Source: Fasciolopsis buskii
Taxonomy: Eukaryota; Platyhelminthes; Trematoda; Plagiorchiida; Fasciolidae
Length of the DNA stretch: 64,000 bases
Assembly: GCA_008360955.1 (NCBI GenBank)
Contig: LUCM01002377.1
Span: forward strand, 5,512-69,511
Direction of reading: 5' to 3'
The notes under the pieces: generated by a model
Database searches by the model: none
The model's input: only the letters and a program-made list of their open reading frames with translations
What the model was told of the DNA's origin: nothing
Translations under genes and position numbers: made by a program
Shown here: positions 51,501 through 59,242 of the stretch, in pieces
Numbering within the stretch: the stretch's first letter is position 1
Layout: each line of letters starts with the position of its first letter

Positions 51501-53670
51501 GTCTTCGAGGAAAGAAATGTGGATTGAACTATTGGATGACTGCTCGTATGGGGAATTCTGCAGTCCTTCGGGAAAAATTGCAATTTGCAAAGAGGTAGAA
51601 AGCAGTTAGCAAGTCTTTTGGCACTTGGAACCCTGCTAGGTACGTCAATTTTCGAACTATTCATGAGGAAAATTCACAAATCTGACTTATCCTGTCAGAG
51701 TAGATCTGTGTATAAAAATTTATTTACTTTCTAATATGTTGGACTGGTTGATGACAAGATGACAACTTTTGATTAGTAAACTGAAGTGTTCTTTAATTAC
51801 CATTCTGACAGAAATAAGTAAAGGTCACATGTCAGCGTCTGTTTGATTTGGAGTGCACCTCGTTTCACTTTTGTCCACATTTGATGTACCCCACATGTGG
51901 CAGCGTAAATGACAGGGTATTTCGAGGATAAGAAGTCAAACCAAACTGAGTTAAAATGCAAGGAAAAAACTTCCTCTATCCATCGAATTCAGGCAATGTT
52001 AGGTGATCGCAGTGTGTCTGAAGCAAAAATCAGTAACCAGAACTATAGAATGCCGTCTGCTGGACGATATCAGTGCCTATCGAGGAACTTTTAATGAAAA
52101 TGTCTAGTCCGAATTGGGACAACAAAGAAGGTGGCAAATAAAATTTAGTTATTCCTAACAAGGACTCACTGAGTGTTCCCATTCAGATCGCATCAAAAGC
52201 AGACCTGTCAACATTCCTAAATACACGGTTTACTGAATTCTTTTCCCCTTCGTGAAGTACGAACCCACTAAAACCACGTCCTTTCTGAACAGAACCTGCG
52301 ACAAAACAGTGGTTAACCTTATCCCGAAACAGCACTATTAGCAAAAGTCTGCCTTATAAGGGAACTGATCAATTACCAATAAAAATTTTACGTATATCTC
52401 CGAGATATGGAAACTTTCCTTATTGTCTGCAATTAGTTGCGGAAATACTTTACTGATGCCAAATCCCGGACGAACTTGGTTCACAAACCGTCTCTTACAC
52501 CAAGCCCCGTTTGGAAACAAAGATGTGACGACACGTCTATCTAGAATTTGGATCTACACAGACTATGAACCTGAAAGCGGAATCTGAATGACTGTTTCTC
52601 CTTCTCTCTGGTTGGAAGGTGGGTTTAAGGCCACAGGAGGATCTGCCGAAAATACCGTCAAGCAGTTGGTGGGCCCAGGTAAACTAGAAACTATCAACCA
52701 ATGAGGTTTATCCTTAGGCAACCAATGTCTTCCCTTGCAGTACTGACCAACAATTTTAGCACTGGTCGTTGATCAACCTGCAACCATTTGGTCGTTCTCG
52801 TAAGAAGCGTTCTGAACGAGAACCGAGAATGGAGGGCAAGCGGGCTACGCTTAGCGGCAGTTTTTCTCGCTTACATTACAGATATTCCACTGATTTTTTA
52901 TTGATTTGCATGTACTGTTTCAAGAATCAGATGTGAAAATTCAGTATGTTTTCAACCACATTTAAATTTGCTTGTAGTAGAATGGGTGGAAATTCTAATG
53001 TAGGTAAAAGCTGGTCTTTAAATGACAGAGGCTAATTCAGTGTGACAGGAAAAGGTGTTCTTCAGCACTGCCATTAACCTTTACAGCATTTACGTACAGT
53101 ACTAGCCCTTCGGTATGCAACTTATTACCGTCACGTTCATTTGACACTAATCAGATTATAACGGTTACCAGCAACGCGGTTTCAATAGTATGAGGCTAAA
53201 TTTCTACGGATTAATTCATCCCAAAAGATGGGGAGGACTCACCTGAGGTGGCAGAAATTCTTTTATTCGAAATAATGTTTCTTGATAAGGACGAATCTGG
53301 AATAAGAAACGCTTTCATTTCGGTAATATGTCAAGCACAACTGGTGTGATGAAGCGATCCAAATCTTATATTTTTGGTTAGCTGAGATTCGCAATGGACA
53401 TATTCGTTAACTTACACGCCCCAGAGAATGACCGATATTTTTGCAAAACACATATTCCTTTGGAAGAAAATCGAAGCCCAATTGCTTTTCTATTTCGTTT
53501 CTGAACTCGGACAAATTTTGTTCTGCATCTGTTTGAACTATTCCGACTGAGATTGTCTGCTTGAAAAGATCCGAGAATGCGGTGTTCAAATCGTTGTCCC
53601 ATAGCAACGGTGGAACCACATAAACGTGAATATTTGTACCAGCTTGATCTTCTTCAACAGAATCGGACAT
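27518..53670 (-). CDS. SPATA1: SPATA1-like protein, nine-exon gene model (506 aa)
   Basis: The homologue is spermatogenesis-associated protein 1, a sperm/testis coiled-coil protein of roughly 460 residues in mammals, reported to partner the intraflagellar transport protein IFT20; a role in flagellum or acrosome assembly is inferred here. Residues 13-120 match the family N-terminus block by block: I-H-V-Y-V-V-P, then D-N-L-N-T-A, then the region ending V-F-C-K-N-I-G (exon 1), then QETLFRIKEFLPPQ (exon 2), then E-P-E-I-Y-V-I-D (exon 3). Residues about 121-240 form a P/S/T/G-rich linker. Residues about 241-425 are a long E/K/R/A/Q-rich coiled coil (exons 5-6). All eight junctions agree in phase. 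An in-frame TAG precedes the ATG. Introns are 119 bp, 8.0, 1.9, 6.3, 2.2 and 5.4 kb, then 571 and 72 bp. Exons 7-9 rest on splice sites and phase only; a TAA at the exon 6 end gives a 454-residue alternative. Confidence 0.8.
27648..27709 (-). CDS. SPATA1: SPATA1-like exon 8 (residues 468-487)
   Basis: The acceptor is TGAGTTTTCCAG (short tract) and the donor GGCCA-GTAAGA. It enters in phase 0, encodes 20 residues (start KNAEGEGAKGNIYPEALLRG) and leaves in phase 2. In-frame read-through gives a stop at once. Confidence 0.45.
28281..28320 (-). CDS. SPATA1: SPATA1-like exon 7, 40-base small exon (residues 454-467)
   Basis: The acceptor TAATTTCTATTTCAG and donor CGA-GTAAGTAT are both close to consensus. 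One base completes the split codon from exon 6, followed by 13 codons (FTYPPEPAPSPVR) to phase 0. Assigned by phase and splice quality; the peptide cannot be confirmed by family similarity. Confidence 0.6.
28396..28565 (+). CDS. Candidate plus-strand exon inside SPATA1 intron 6
   Basis: The acceptor is CATATTTTTGCAG and the donor GGCTG-GTGAGA. The frame from the acceptor is open for 56 codons, leaves in phase 2, and contains SNFIKNTLVDDIDLALTRCY. It lies antisense to the SPATA1-like gene, 75 bases upstream of its exon 7. Another plus-strand open tract at 29101-29250 could follow, but no clear junction was found. Confidence 0.22.
30700..30960 (+). mobile_element. SINE family B, copy 1
   Basis: tRNA-like head with an A-box-like GAGCTGGTAGAGCAGCCG (about 30758) and a B-box-like CCGGGTCCAAACTC (about 30799). 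A body follows ('ggatatgcact...gacagcgaaactaaagtctgatgtttcc...ggccggatgacct') shared with copies at 37640, 38022, 46478 and 46665. Confidence 0.7.
31394..31412 (+). repeat. (GT)n microsatellite
   Basis: About nine GT units. Confidence 0.9.
32785..33105 (+). repeat. Interspersed repeat family C, full-length-looking copy
   Basis: About 320 bases shared with 61690-61985, with truncated copies at 11770 and 35708. Landmarks are 'agaatcacatggtgattcgtcgg', 'ttttcgtccgtcggg', 'ggcaataaccgcgaaaccgg' and the end 'actactgagaag'. It has no coding capacity in common and no obvious tRNA boxes. It opens long frames on both strands by chance (32817-33125), which should not be called genes. Confidence 0.8.
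33740..34204 (-). CDS. SPATA1: SPATA1-like exon 6, main coiled coil (residues 299-453)
   Basis: The acceptor is CTGTTTCACACAG. The exon starts ELELLEAELRRCAAESKAAK after the split codon and stays heptad-like for about 125 residues. It ends with a P/V-rich stretch (SVPDPKDTRNVAVGV). The end is GTTGA-GTAAGT: splicing leaves phase 2, while read-through meets TAA at 33738-33736. I prefer splicing because the donor is a perfect GTAAGT and a phase-matched next exon exists. An ATTAAA at about 33642-33637 could serve the unspliced form. Confidence 0.85.
35708..35835 (+). repeat. Repeat family C, 3' fragment with internal (TA)n expansion
   Basis: Starts 'ataaccgcgaaaccggtcgtgtgctcccggg' and ends 'caactgagaag', as in the family C 3' end. 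A TA-rich tract (35778-35816) replaces the stretch before the terminal motif. Confidence 0.65.
36205..36300 (-). mobile_element. tRNA-derived SINE head
   Basis: On the minus strand there is an A-box-like TAGCTGGCCAAATCG and, about 45 bases later, a B-box-like GGGTTCAAGTC. Stems are imperfect and no intact cloverleaf forms, so this is a SINE head or tRNA pseudogene. It lies in SPATA1 intron 5, next to exon 5. Confidence 0.5.
36444..36752 (-). CDS. SPATA1: SPATA1-like exon 5, start of coiled coil (residues 196-298)
   Basis: The acceptor is ATTCTCAGTTTCAG and the donor CAAAG-GTGAGT, with phases 2 in and 2 out. The first 44 codons are a P/S/T-rich linker. The rest is strongly helical and charged, with a run of E/R/Q (EAEERRRREAEAYERELAQQ) typical of a coiled coil. 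Confidence 0.85.
37640..37850 (-). mobile_element. SINE family B, copy in minus orientation
   Basis: The reverse complement matches copy 1 in 'gcgaaactaaagtctg.tgtttcc.agtgcaa.gttggccggatga' and adjacent blocks. Extra sequence at its head ('aacttgacccagtaattcatattaatc') is shared with the copy at 46478. It is paired with an oppositely oriented copy at 38022. Confidence 0.7.
37985..38012. repeat. (TA)n microsatellite
   Basis: Fourteen TA units, lying between the two oppositely oriented family B SINEs. Confidence 0.95.
38022..38165 (+). mobile_element. SINE family B, plus-orientation partner
   Basis: Contains 'ggatatgcaccaatgatgagctcaaatgagagcgaaact...agatgaccagatg' in the same order as copy 1, more diverged. 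Confidence 0.6.
39433..40198 (+). CDS. Candidate plus-strand exons in SPATA1 intron 4
   Basis: Three tracts look like exons: about 39430-39499 (ends ACTG-GTGAGC), about 39690-39920 (open, contains NNQDLVADDHKGVANTKCLD), and about 39970-40198 (contains NQDPKLFLIAIPAVPTELKA, ends TAA). The last two are in different frames. They join if a 47-base intron (donor ACCTG-GTGCCC, acceptor TATTCCAG) is removed. Such tiny introns occur in flatworms, but the donor is weak. No family recognised. Confidence 0.18.
40560..41880 (-). pseudogene. Possible decayed coding tract
   Basis: For about 1.3 kb the minus strand reads, largely in one frame and broken by many TGA/TAA/TAG, as K/E/N/Q/I-rich protein-like sequence. 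Examples are TNEEVARELRKILVDQINIQ at about 41256-41197 and NKQILERSRNELEKCINKMK at about 40730-40670; the latter ends at a donor-like AAG-GTATCT. The pattern suggests an old pseudogene or retroelement gag-like remnant. I recognise no family, and AT-rich chance translation is an alternative. Confidence 0.25.
41897..42067 (+). CDS. Candidate internal exon in SPATA1 intron 4
   Basis: The acceptor is CGAAATTTTCTAG and the donor CAAAAG-GTAACT. It is phase 0 at both ends, 57 open codons, and contains NPNNQFLLDSLSGQQLMQLG. It could be one exon of a plus-strand gene antisense to SPATA1, but no phase-compatible neighbour was established. Confidence 0.22.
43072..43216 (-). CDS. SPATA1: SPATA1-like exon 4, G/P/Q-rich linker (residues 148-195)
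   Basis: The donor CCGAT-GTAAGT is strong and the acceptor (CCCGATAG) weaker. The entry phase (two bases completing a GAC) and exit phase 2 both fit the neighbours. The product is low complexity (contains MPGGVGTPGGIQPGQF), as expected for a linker that is poorly conserved in the family, so similarity gives little help here. Confidence 0.75.
45111..45243 (-). CDS. SPATA1: SPATA1-like exon 3 (residues 104-147)
   Basis: The acceptor follows a long pyrimidine tract (TTTTCTTTCCCCCAAG) and the donor is AATG-GTAAGT, leaving one base (phase 1). It starts STEPEIYVIDLNALAAIDS, matching the family's PELY-L region, then runs into a K/P/R/S-rich basic linker. It is separated from exon 2 by an 8.0 kb intron that holds the assembly gap. 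The phase and the family alignment need no exon in the gap. Confidence 0.88.
46478..46640 (-). mobile_element. SINE family B, minus copy
   Basis: The reverse complement carries the family head ('aacttgacccaacaattcatattagtc') and diverged body. It is followed within 30 bases by an oppositely oriented fragment. Confidence 0.6.
46665..46760 (+). mobile_element. SINE family B, plus fragment
   Basis: Contains 'gagtgaaaatcgagtctggtacttcc...aaggctgaccggatgacctg', matching the 3' half of copy 1. Forms an inverted pair with 46478-46640. Confidence 0.55.
47565..47832. other. Assembly gap (268 N)
   Basis: Unresolved bases inside SPATA1 intron 2. Frames called across it are meaningless. Confidence 1.
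48539..48568. repeat. (TA)n microsatellite
   Basis: About fourteen TA units in SPATA1 intron 2. Confidence 0.95.
48822..48919 (+). CDS. Candidate plus-strand exon in SPATA1 intron 2
   Basis: The acceptor is TTCATTTTTGCACAAG and the donor-like AAG-GTTACC. The intervening frame is open and rich in S, P, Q, N and R (contains PNKKPSSQPTNQPDQRELSK). It is short, with a non-canonical donor and no phase partner. Confidence 0.15.
51108..51288. mobile_element. SINE family A, two fragments in inverted arrangement
   Basis: 51108-51186 is a minus-oriented core fragment (reverse complement includes 'cccagttcgggcgc' and 'gatgattcctaacaaggatgaaac'). It is followed directly by a plus-oriented distal fragment (51190-51288: 'ggatgaaac...ccatggtttcttaatggtgag...atgaaaacattcaa'). 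The two could fold back on each other over the shared 'aaggatgaaac' to 'ttccatgg' block. Confidence 0.7.
51909..52094 (+). CDS. Candidate exon with an Ig-like end, unknown
   Basis: An open frame ends in TAA at 52094. Its last third (SEAKISNQNYRMPSAGRYQC) resembles the C-terminal strand of an immunoglobulin fold, where a G-x-Y-x-C pattern is typical. An internal TTCAG at 51990 could be an acceptor. There is no partner domain half, no donor and no neighbour, so the resemblance may be accidental. Confidence 0.12.
   Translation: MTGYFEDKKSNQTELKCKEKTSSIHRIQAMLGDRSVSEAKISNQNYRMPSAGRYQCLSRNF
53243..53296 (-). CDS. SPATA1: SPATA1-like exon 2, 54-base small exon (residues 86-103)
   Basis: The acceptor is TTTCTTATTCCAG and the donor CAG-GTGAGT. 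The exon is phase 0 at both ends and encodes 18 residues ending F-L-P-P-Q. It aligns with the vertebrate segment that follows exon 1, where a QE...LK.K.F.PP pattern is kept. It is too short to stand out as an open frame. Confidence 0.9.
53416..53670 (-). CDS. SPATA1: SPATA1-like exon 1 (residues 1-85)
   Basis: The exon runs from ATG to a CGT-GTAAGT donor and leaves in phase 0. It begins M-S-D-S-V-E-E-D-Q-A-G and carries the most conserved part of the family. The context CAAATGT and an in-frame TAG 18 bases upstream of the ATG support this start. Without splicing the frame would stop two codons later. Confidence 0.9.
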
Positions 53671-54169
53671 TTGTATGCTCTCTCTCTAACTCTTGCATGT
53701 ATGAGCAGAAAAATTGGACAAATGAATTGAGTAGTCTTTTCGAATGCGAGCAATAAACTCAGAAACAACACAGCATTGACCGTCGAGTAGCCACTACTCC
53801 TCGTTCACGAATGCAGTCAATCTCGCTGACCTTGAAAGGGTAAATCAGGCTACCCCTGCTGGACATCTAGACAAGTGCACCCGTGCACACACAAACGCAA
53901 GCTGGCTCAAAATTTAGATCAGGTCAGCGTTGATTGAATTGATGACTTTGCATTATGTGCTTGGCGGCACTAACAATAAGTCTATCAGTCGTCACCTTAG
54001 ACTGGCGTATTAGTTCAAACAAATTACGTTTATCAATCAACAAGTCACCAGTTTGATCGAAAATCAATAGCACTGAAACGCTAACCGTACAATCATGCTT
54101 TTTCCGAAGAAAAAACGGGCAAGTACACCGCGAGGTCGATTTTTACTTACTTATTAGTTATTAATTTAG
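53671..54169. promoter_or_regulatory. Probable SPATA1-like promoter region, possibly bidirectional
   Basis: This is the 500 bases upstream of the SPATA1-like ATG. A candidate plus-strand first exon begins at its far end. No convincing TATA box or initiator was identified, so promoter function is inferred from position only. Confidence 0.35.
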
Positions 54170-54286
54170 ATGCAATATCGTTTAACTTTAAGTAATCACG
54201 CTTTGTTGGTATGCAAAGCCTTGGTTATTCTGGTTACACTTTCTCCTGGCAGCTTTGCAAATGCAACCCTGGTACAGAGCCGGCAG
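54170..54286 (+). CDS. Candidate first exon with signal peptide, unknown gene
   Basis: ATG at 54170, 39 codons, ending at CGGCAG-GTAACA in phase 0. Residues about 11-30 are hydrophobic (ALLVCKALVILVTLSPGSFA), followed by an N-A-T glycosylation-like site, as in a secreted or membrane protein. It is div­ergent from the SPATA1-like gene. No second exon in phase was confirmed. Confidence 0.22.
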
Positions 54287-54299
54287 GTAACAACGCAAA

Positions 54300-56540
54300 G
54301 GCTCGTCGGTTGCAAAAGCCACCGAGCAGAAACACTGTGTGCTGCAGAAGCAACTTGGAGCATGTTGTTTTTGTATGGACTATGAAATGCTAGCAGAGAA
54401 ACCGTTTACCACTTACCCCCTAGGACAACAAAGGGGCAACGTGACGAAATTCCGCGCAACTAACACGACGACAAAGTGTGCGAATGTACTGGTTATATAA
54501 CCATTTTCTAAATATGAAGAGAAATGCAAATAACCTTGGAATATGTGTATCACAGAACATTCACTATGGGCACTGAAATCATTCAATCATTCAAGAAGTT
54601 CATCGCAGAATGGTTTGAAAAATCGAAACAATTTTTGAATGTAGTTTAGATCAAATCCTACCCAAGATCGATTTCCATTTCAACGAAATTAGTTGATTTC
54701 ATTTATATTCCAGATACGATCTTTTGATTTCACTTGAGCCGTGAGAAGTGCTCATGGACGCTGATTGTTTCTGGATTACGCGGTGATTCTCTCAAATTCA
54801 TTCCTCACTTTTTGAAAGCCAACCGTCAGAACCATCTTACGAAGGCACTAGTAAGATCATTTTGGTTCAAGCAGTGTGCGTAGGAATGGCAGAAATAAAA
54901 TCACCGAAGTATAGGACCGGTTTTCCGGCCACACTTGCTCCCCAACTTTGCGTCCCAACCTATGTATTGCTTTCTTCCGGAACGCACTTACTCCTTTCTT
55001 CCGTAAACATTGTCCACATCGTAAAGATGCACATTGCTATCTAAAACTGCCCGTCCAACAAAGCCAATTGTTTAGAATCAAATTCAGGTAGGAGGTATGG
55101 ATCAGCCGTTCCATTCATTTCATATTGACATATAAAATAGGAAGCTGATGAACCAAATCAAAGGATCTGCTGCAATGTGTTACTGGGAATCCATCATTCC
55201 TAGCCGCTTCTCTGAAGCTTTGGTGAGCAAGCAGCATCTGAAGATCGCAGCTTTTGAATTGGCTACCAACTGCCAGTACTGTTTTCTCAAAGGCAATACA
55301 TACCTTACTAACCACTAATAGCCAATCCTTTTATTGTCTCTACCCAAAATTTCCTTCCAGCTTCTGTGTACTTATCTTCCAAAATGTCCTGACAATCCGA
55401 AATTGATTTCCTTTTTTCTGGTGACTGGAATATTCACATGCTTTATTTTATCCATTGCAAAAGGAAGTGGAAAGATAAGTGCTGAAGCAGCTGATTTTTT
55501 TACCGAGTATACCAGCCACCTGTCCAGAGACTGCACGCTCTGTATCCGCCCAACAATGGCAATCAAACTGTAGGAGCACAGAAGCTTTCAGTCGTTGGTG
55601 GTCGTATAAACTAGAAAACGTCGACAACCAATGTTCCATTGCAGAAACGTTTTTTAATCGCACTTTTTCTTCAGTCTAAATCATTTAGATCTGTCAAGAA
55701 AGCATAAATAACCTCAGTTCATTGACTTTTTTACATATTCTGATAAATAACGGAAGTACTTAGCGAGCTGCTTGGTTCTGACAGCGAAAATCACGCGATG
55801 AGAGATTCAGGTTGGGTTTTAAGTGAAAAAATACTTACCACAGACATGGTGAATTAGATAGATAACTTAAATTTACTATCCCCCTGACACTTGTATTCAC
55901 CGTTCTGCAGCTCGGAGTATTTACCGGTATTTTGCACCGACACAATATACATACATATTTTCCAAAATATTTGTTTGGAATTTTACTTCAAAATTTTAGC
56001 GCCAATGCAAAGGCATGCTTTGTTATCATCATACTAGATACCTACAAGCTATGCGCTCTGACACTTTTACATATGACTGAAAACGGGTTTCTTAATTGCA
56101 TCTCACGCCTTACCCGAATTGCTTGAAACCTATCGTCTGCAGTTCACCTCTGATCCTGATGGCTTTTTAAAGCCCGCTGGGAGTGGAGGAATACTGTATT
56201 AGTCAACACCTCACTACTAGCAAGTTGAAAGTAGCCAAAGTTGAATAATTATTTTCGCTCCCCGTGACCCTGAACATAGTATCGTTGCACCAAACCCCGA
56301 TAAAAACAGTTAGAAACGCGACAGCATTTCTGTCACCACATTAGCCCTTTATACTGCCTCAAAAGGCTGGACTGTCTAATTAAATGGTTCTTATGTTGAA
56401 ATCCTCCAATTGAAACTACTTGATAATGGTCTGCATTAAGAGTTTCGACTTGACATTTTCCAGCGATTCGTCATGTAGCGTCACCATTCCAAACCCTTCG
56501 TTGTACTTAGGCTATCTACAGAGGAGTAATCTATCAGTAG
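54300..56540. other. No supported gene
   Basis: The stretch at 55334-55679 is open on both strands in several frames and has splice-like sites in both directions, so no call is possible. Nothing else recognised. Confidence 0.4.
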
Positions 56541-56544
56541 GGGG

Positions 56545-56820
56545 TCGATCGCTGTGCTCTAGCGGCCCGTGGCCGTGAAAATCAGTGACGGATAAGTGTA
56601 ACATCATGTGGCGGAGTTCAACAAACCGTTGAGAACCTACCCGGCAACTTGATGGCTAAGGCTTTCGACTCGGAATCGTCCGTCCCGGGTTAGCGTCCCA
56701 GTTCGGGCGCGGTGGATGCGCAATACTAATGATTCCTAACAAGGATGAAACATCTGTAAAGGTGTGAGTTGAGGGATGATATCACGTGGTGACTTATTGC
56801 ATGAAAACATTCAACTTCTG
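56545..56820 (+). mobile_element. SINE family A, copy 4, near full length
   Basis: Same order of blocks as 11165-11445: 'cgtggcc', 'caacaaaccgttgagaacctacccgg', A-box-like TGATGGCTAAGGC, B-box-like GGGTTAGCGTCCC, 'aatgattcctaacaaggatgaaac', and the tail 'catgaaaacattcaacttctg'. Confidence 0.8.
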
Positions 56821-56822
56821 TT

Positions 56823-56910
56823 GAAAGCCGTGGAAGCACTATGCTGCTGTTTCATTCTTGTTAAGAACCATCAGCAGTACATATCCACGGTGCAAGTTGG
56901 CAAGTTTGGT
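56823..56910 (-). mobile_element. SINE family A, inverted fragment abutting copy 4
   Basis: The reverse complement contains 'tgctgatggttcttaacaagaatgaaacagcagcatagtgcttccacgg', the family core. It lies tail to tail with copy 4, only a few bases apart. Confidence 0.7.
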
Positions 56911-57176
56911 TAGCTTAGACTCTGTTGACGTTGGTCCAGTGCTAATCGTGCTTCGATAAACTGGTCTATTCTTTAGTGGAATTTTTCTTAGGATAAGTCT
57001 GGTTTATTAGAAGTGCTCCCACATTACTTTCTGACAGTGGGACGGGAACCAAATGGCTACTCCATTTAGTCTGCCATTTGTATGTTCTGGGGAACTTCTG
57101 GACAAGTGATTAACATGGCTATTTGGTATGAATAGCCGTGATAACGAAAACGATATATTGTTTGTTTGTTGAAATA

Positions 57177-57439
57177 TCACTCAAGTGTCACAAGGAACCG
57201 GTATGTTCTTTCAGTAGTCTGATCTGCCGAACCTACTGAGGGTTTGGTAGCTCGCATCACCACCGGTCGTTGTCCATCCTTCGGAGTAAATAAAAGTATC
57301 TCGTTATCTGAACTTGAAATTTGACGTCCTATGATTAAGGTTTGCAAAATCCTTGCAGTTTTTCTTATTTGTCCTTTACCGAGTGGCTGGCTAGGGCCAG
57401 TAAATCGCAAGCCTTGGTGCCAGTTGCCTTTATTTTTTC
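57177..57439 (-). CDS. Candidate terminal exon, unknown gene
   Basis: The acceptor is GTTCCATTCTCATAG. Phase-1 entry gives 86 open codons ending in TGA. The composition is protein-like and polar (contains SSSDNEILLFTPKDGQRPVV). An upstream minus tract at 57613-57500, after the acceptor CTGCTTTGTTAG, could join through an A-GTTTCC donor. It lies 3.5 kb upstream of the SPATA1-like start on the same strand. No family recognised. Confidence 0.28.
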
Positions 57440-57694
57440 CTATGAGAATGGAACTCAAAAACCGCTAACAAAATTTCCAATTTGATCTGGAAACTCTGGT
57501 GAAACTCCGTTATCGCAAAATTCATTCCACACCCACATCCGGTGCGGTAGCCAACCTTGCTTCCATCGACTGTAGAAGGAACATGCCGTACACTGGTGTT
57601 ATTTATTCCTAACAAAGCAGGTACGTATAGCTAAGGCAAATAAAATTTGATGTTCGACCCAAGTAGCTTAGGGGTACTGGCTGTGTTTGTGCGG

Positions 57695-57696
<2 letters not shown>

Positions 57697-57724
<28 letters not shown>
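57697..57724 (+). repeat. (GT)n microsatellite
   Basis: About fourteen GT units. Confidence 0.95.
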
Positions 57725-57730
<6 letters not shown>

Positions 57731-58356
57731 AACTAGTCTCGGGTTTCAGTATCCCATTTTAATTTATTTCGCTAATTGGTCTATGAATCAGCCCAAAATT
57801 GAATAGTGCCGGAATTACTTAGATTGCGTTAGAGAAGTTTTGCTGAAAGAATAACGAAGATGTTGAGTCCGCTAATGAGTGACCAGGTAAAGAAAACTGG
57901 GACATACTCGGAGAAGTAAAGACAAATTAAAACTGAAAACAATTAAGTAGGCTCGAAGAAACGGGTGATTAATTGTTTTCACCCACCCTGGAAGATCCAA
58001 GTAATCCTCACCAAATGGGCCACTTGCTTTTTAGAACACAATTTTTTTATTATATCTTCGTCGACTATCTGCAAACTGCATTAATTTCCAACCACTCGCA
58101 ACCGATAAATAATTCCATAAAGTTGGATAGCATTCAACGCGTCTTAAATTCCCAAGTAGTACTTTCATTTGATCAGTCTACTGACCAATTTCGAAAGCTT
58201 AACTAGTTTGGAAATTCTAGTAAATTCTGTCCCTTGAAAACTCAAAGGTGTAACTGAAAACGTCGCAATTCGCTTTTTTATGATTAATAAATCGCGTCCG
58301 AAGCAGAGGTGTTTCAGATTCACGAAAAATGGTTACCTGATCTTAATTACTTTTAG

Positions 58357-58587
58357 CGGATAACTTACTTGTTGGGCCAAGCAATCGATCAAAAACCACT
58401 GGATACCAAACAACCCTCACATCGTCTACCTGAAACTATTCGTTTAGGTATACCTACACATAACGGCGGTATGTTTGGACACAGTTCACTGTACATTCAG
58501 ACTGCGGTTGTGGAAACCAATCCTGCAAGTCAAGCATTGAGCATTTACAGATCGACAGAACCGCAGATTTTTACGATCCAGTCTTAG
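58357..58587 (+). CDS. Candidate terminal exon, unknown gene
   Basis: The acceptor is TTAATTACTTTTAG. Phase 0 gives 76 codons to TAG at 58585-58587, with balanced, protein-like composition (contains HRLPETIRLGIPTHNGGMFG). A preceding plus-strand open tract (about 57990-58157, possible donor CAA-GTAGTA in phase 0) could join it. No domain recognised. Confidence 0.28.
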   Translation, partial: RITYLLGQAIDQKPLDTKQPSHRLPETIRLGIPTHNGGMFGHSSLYIQTAVVETNPASQALSIYRSTEPQIFTIQS

Positions 58588-59242
58588 TCTGACTGGTCAC
58601 GTGCTGTCCGGTGACAGTGATCTGTTTCAGCAATCAATCAATGCTACCTGATTTTGACCCCTCCTTCTCACTAAGCTCACCATGATAACTTATAATGTTC
58701 TGCTTACAGAAAATTGCTCACTATAGAATTTCATTCCAATAGTAGTGGCGAGCTTTCATCGATGAAATCTGGGGCAATAACTTAAGAAGTTTTCGCATGA
58801 TGCAATTTGTCCATAACTATTAATAACTTCGGTGACTGACAGTTTTAGTGCAAGTATGACGATTAGCTTCATTGCCGCCAATGATGCACGCCTAAACTGT
58901 TGTCTTCTAGTTTTAACGAAATTTGTGATTAGCGACCAACAAGGGATATAGAAGAAAAAACCAAATAATGAAATGAATAACTGAAATAGTTTTAAATGAA
59001 AGCATGCGGTTTACCTCTGTTCGGCCGCACCCGGTGCAAAGGTTTGCGAATTAAATGTTTTATCTACACAGACCACTAAGTGGTCGTGTAGATTTGCGTA
59101 CAGAACCGCTGCAACAGCCCTCCAGTTCGAGATCAAAGTAAGGGCATATGCTCAGCGAGCTAGCCCATGGTATAGAGTAAGCTCGATTGTCTCGGGATTG
59201 GTTCCACGTTTTAGTTTACAATGAACACAGCCTCAGTTTCAG

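Noticed and set aside
53378..53602. Minus-strand frame overlapping SPATA1 exon 1
   Set aside because: Shadow in another frame of a well-supported exon.
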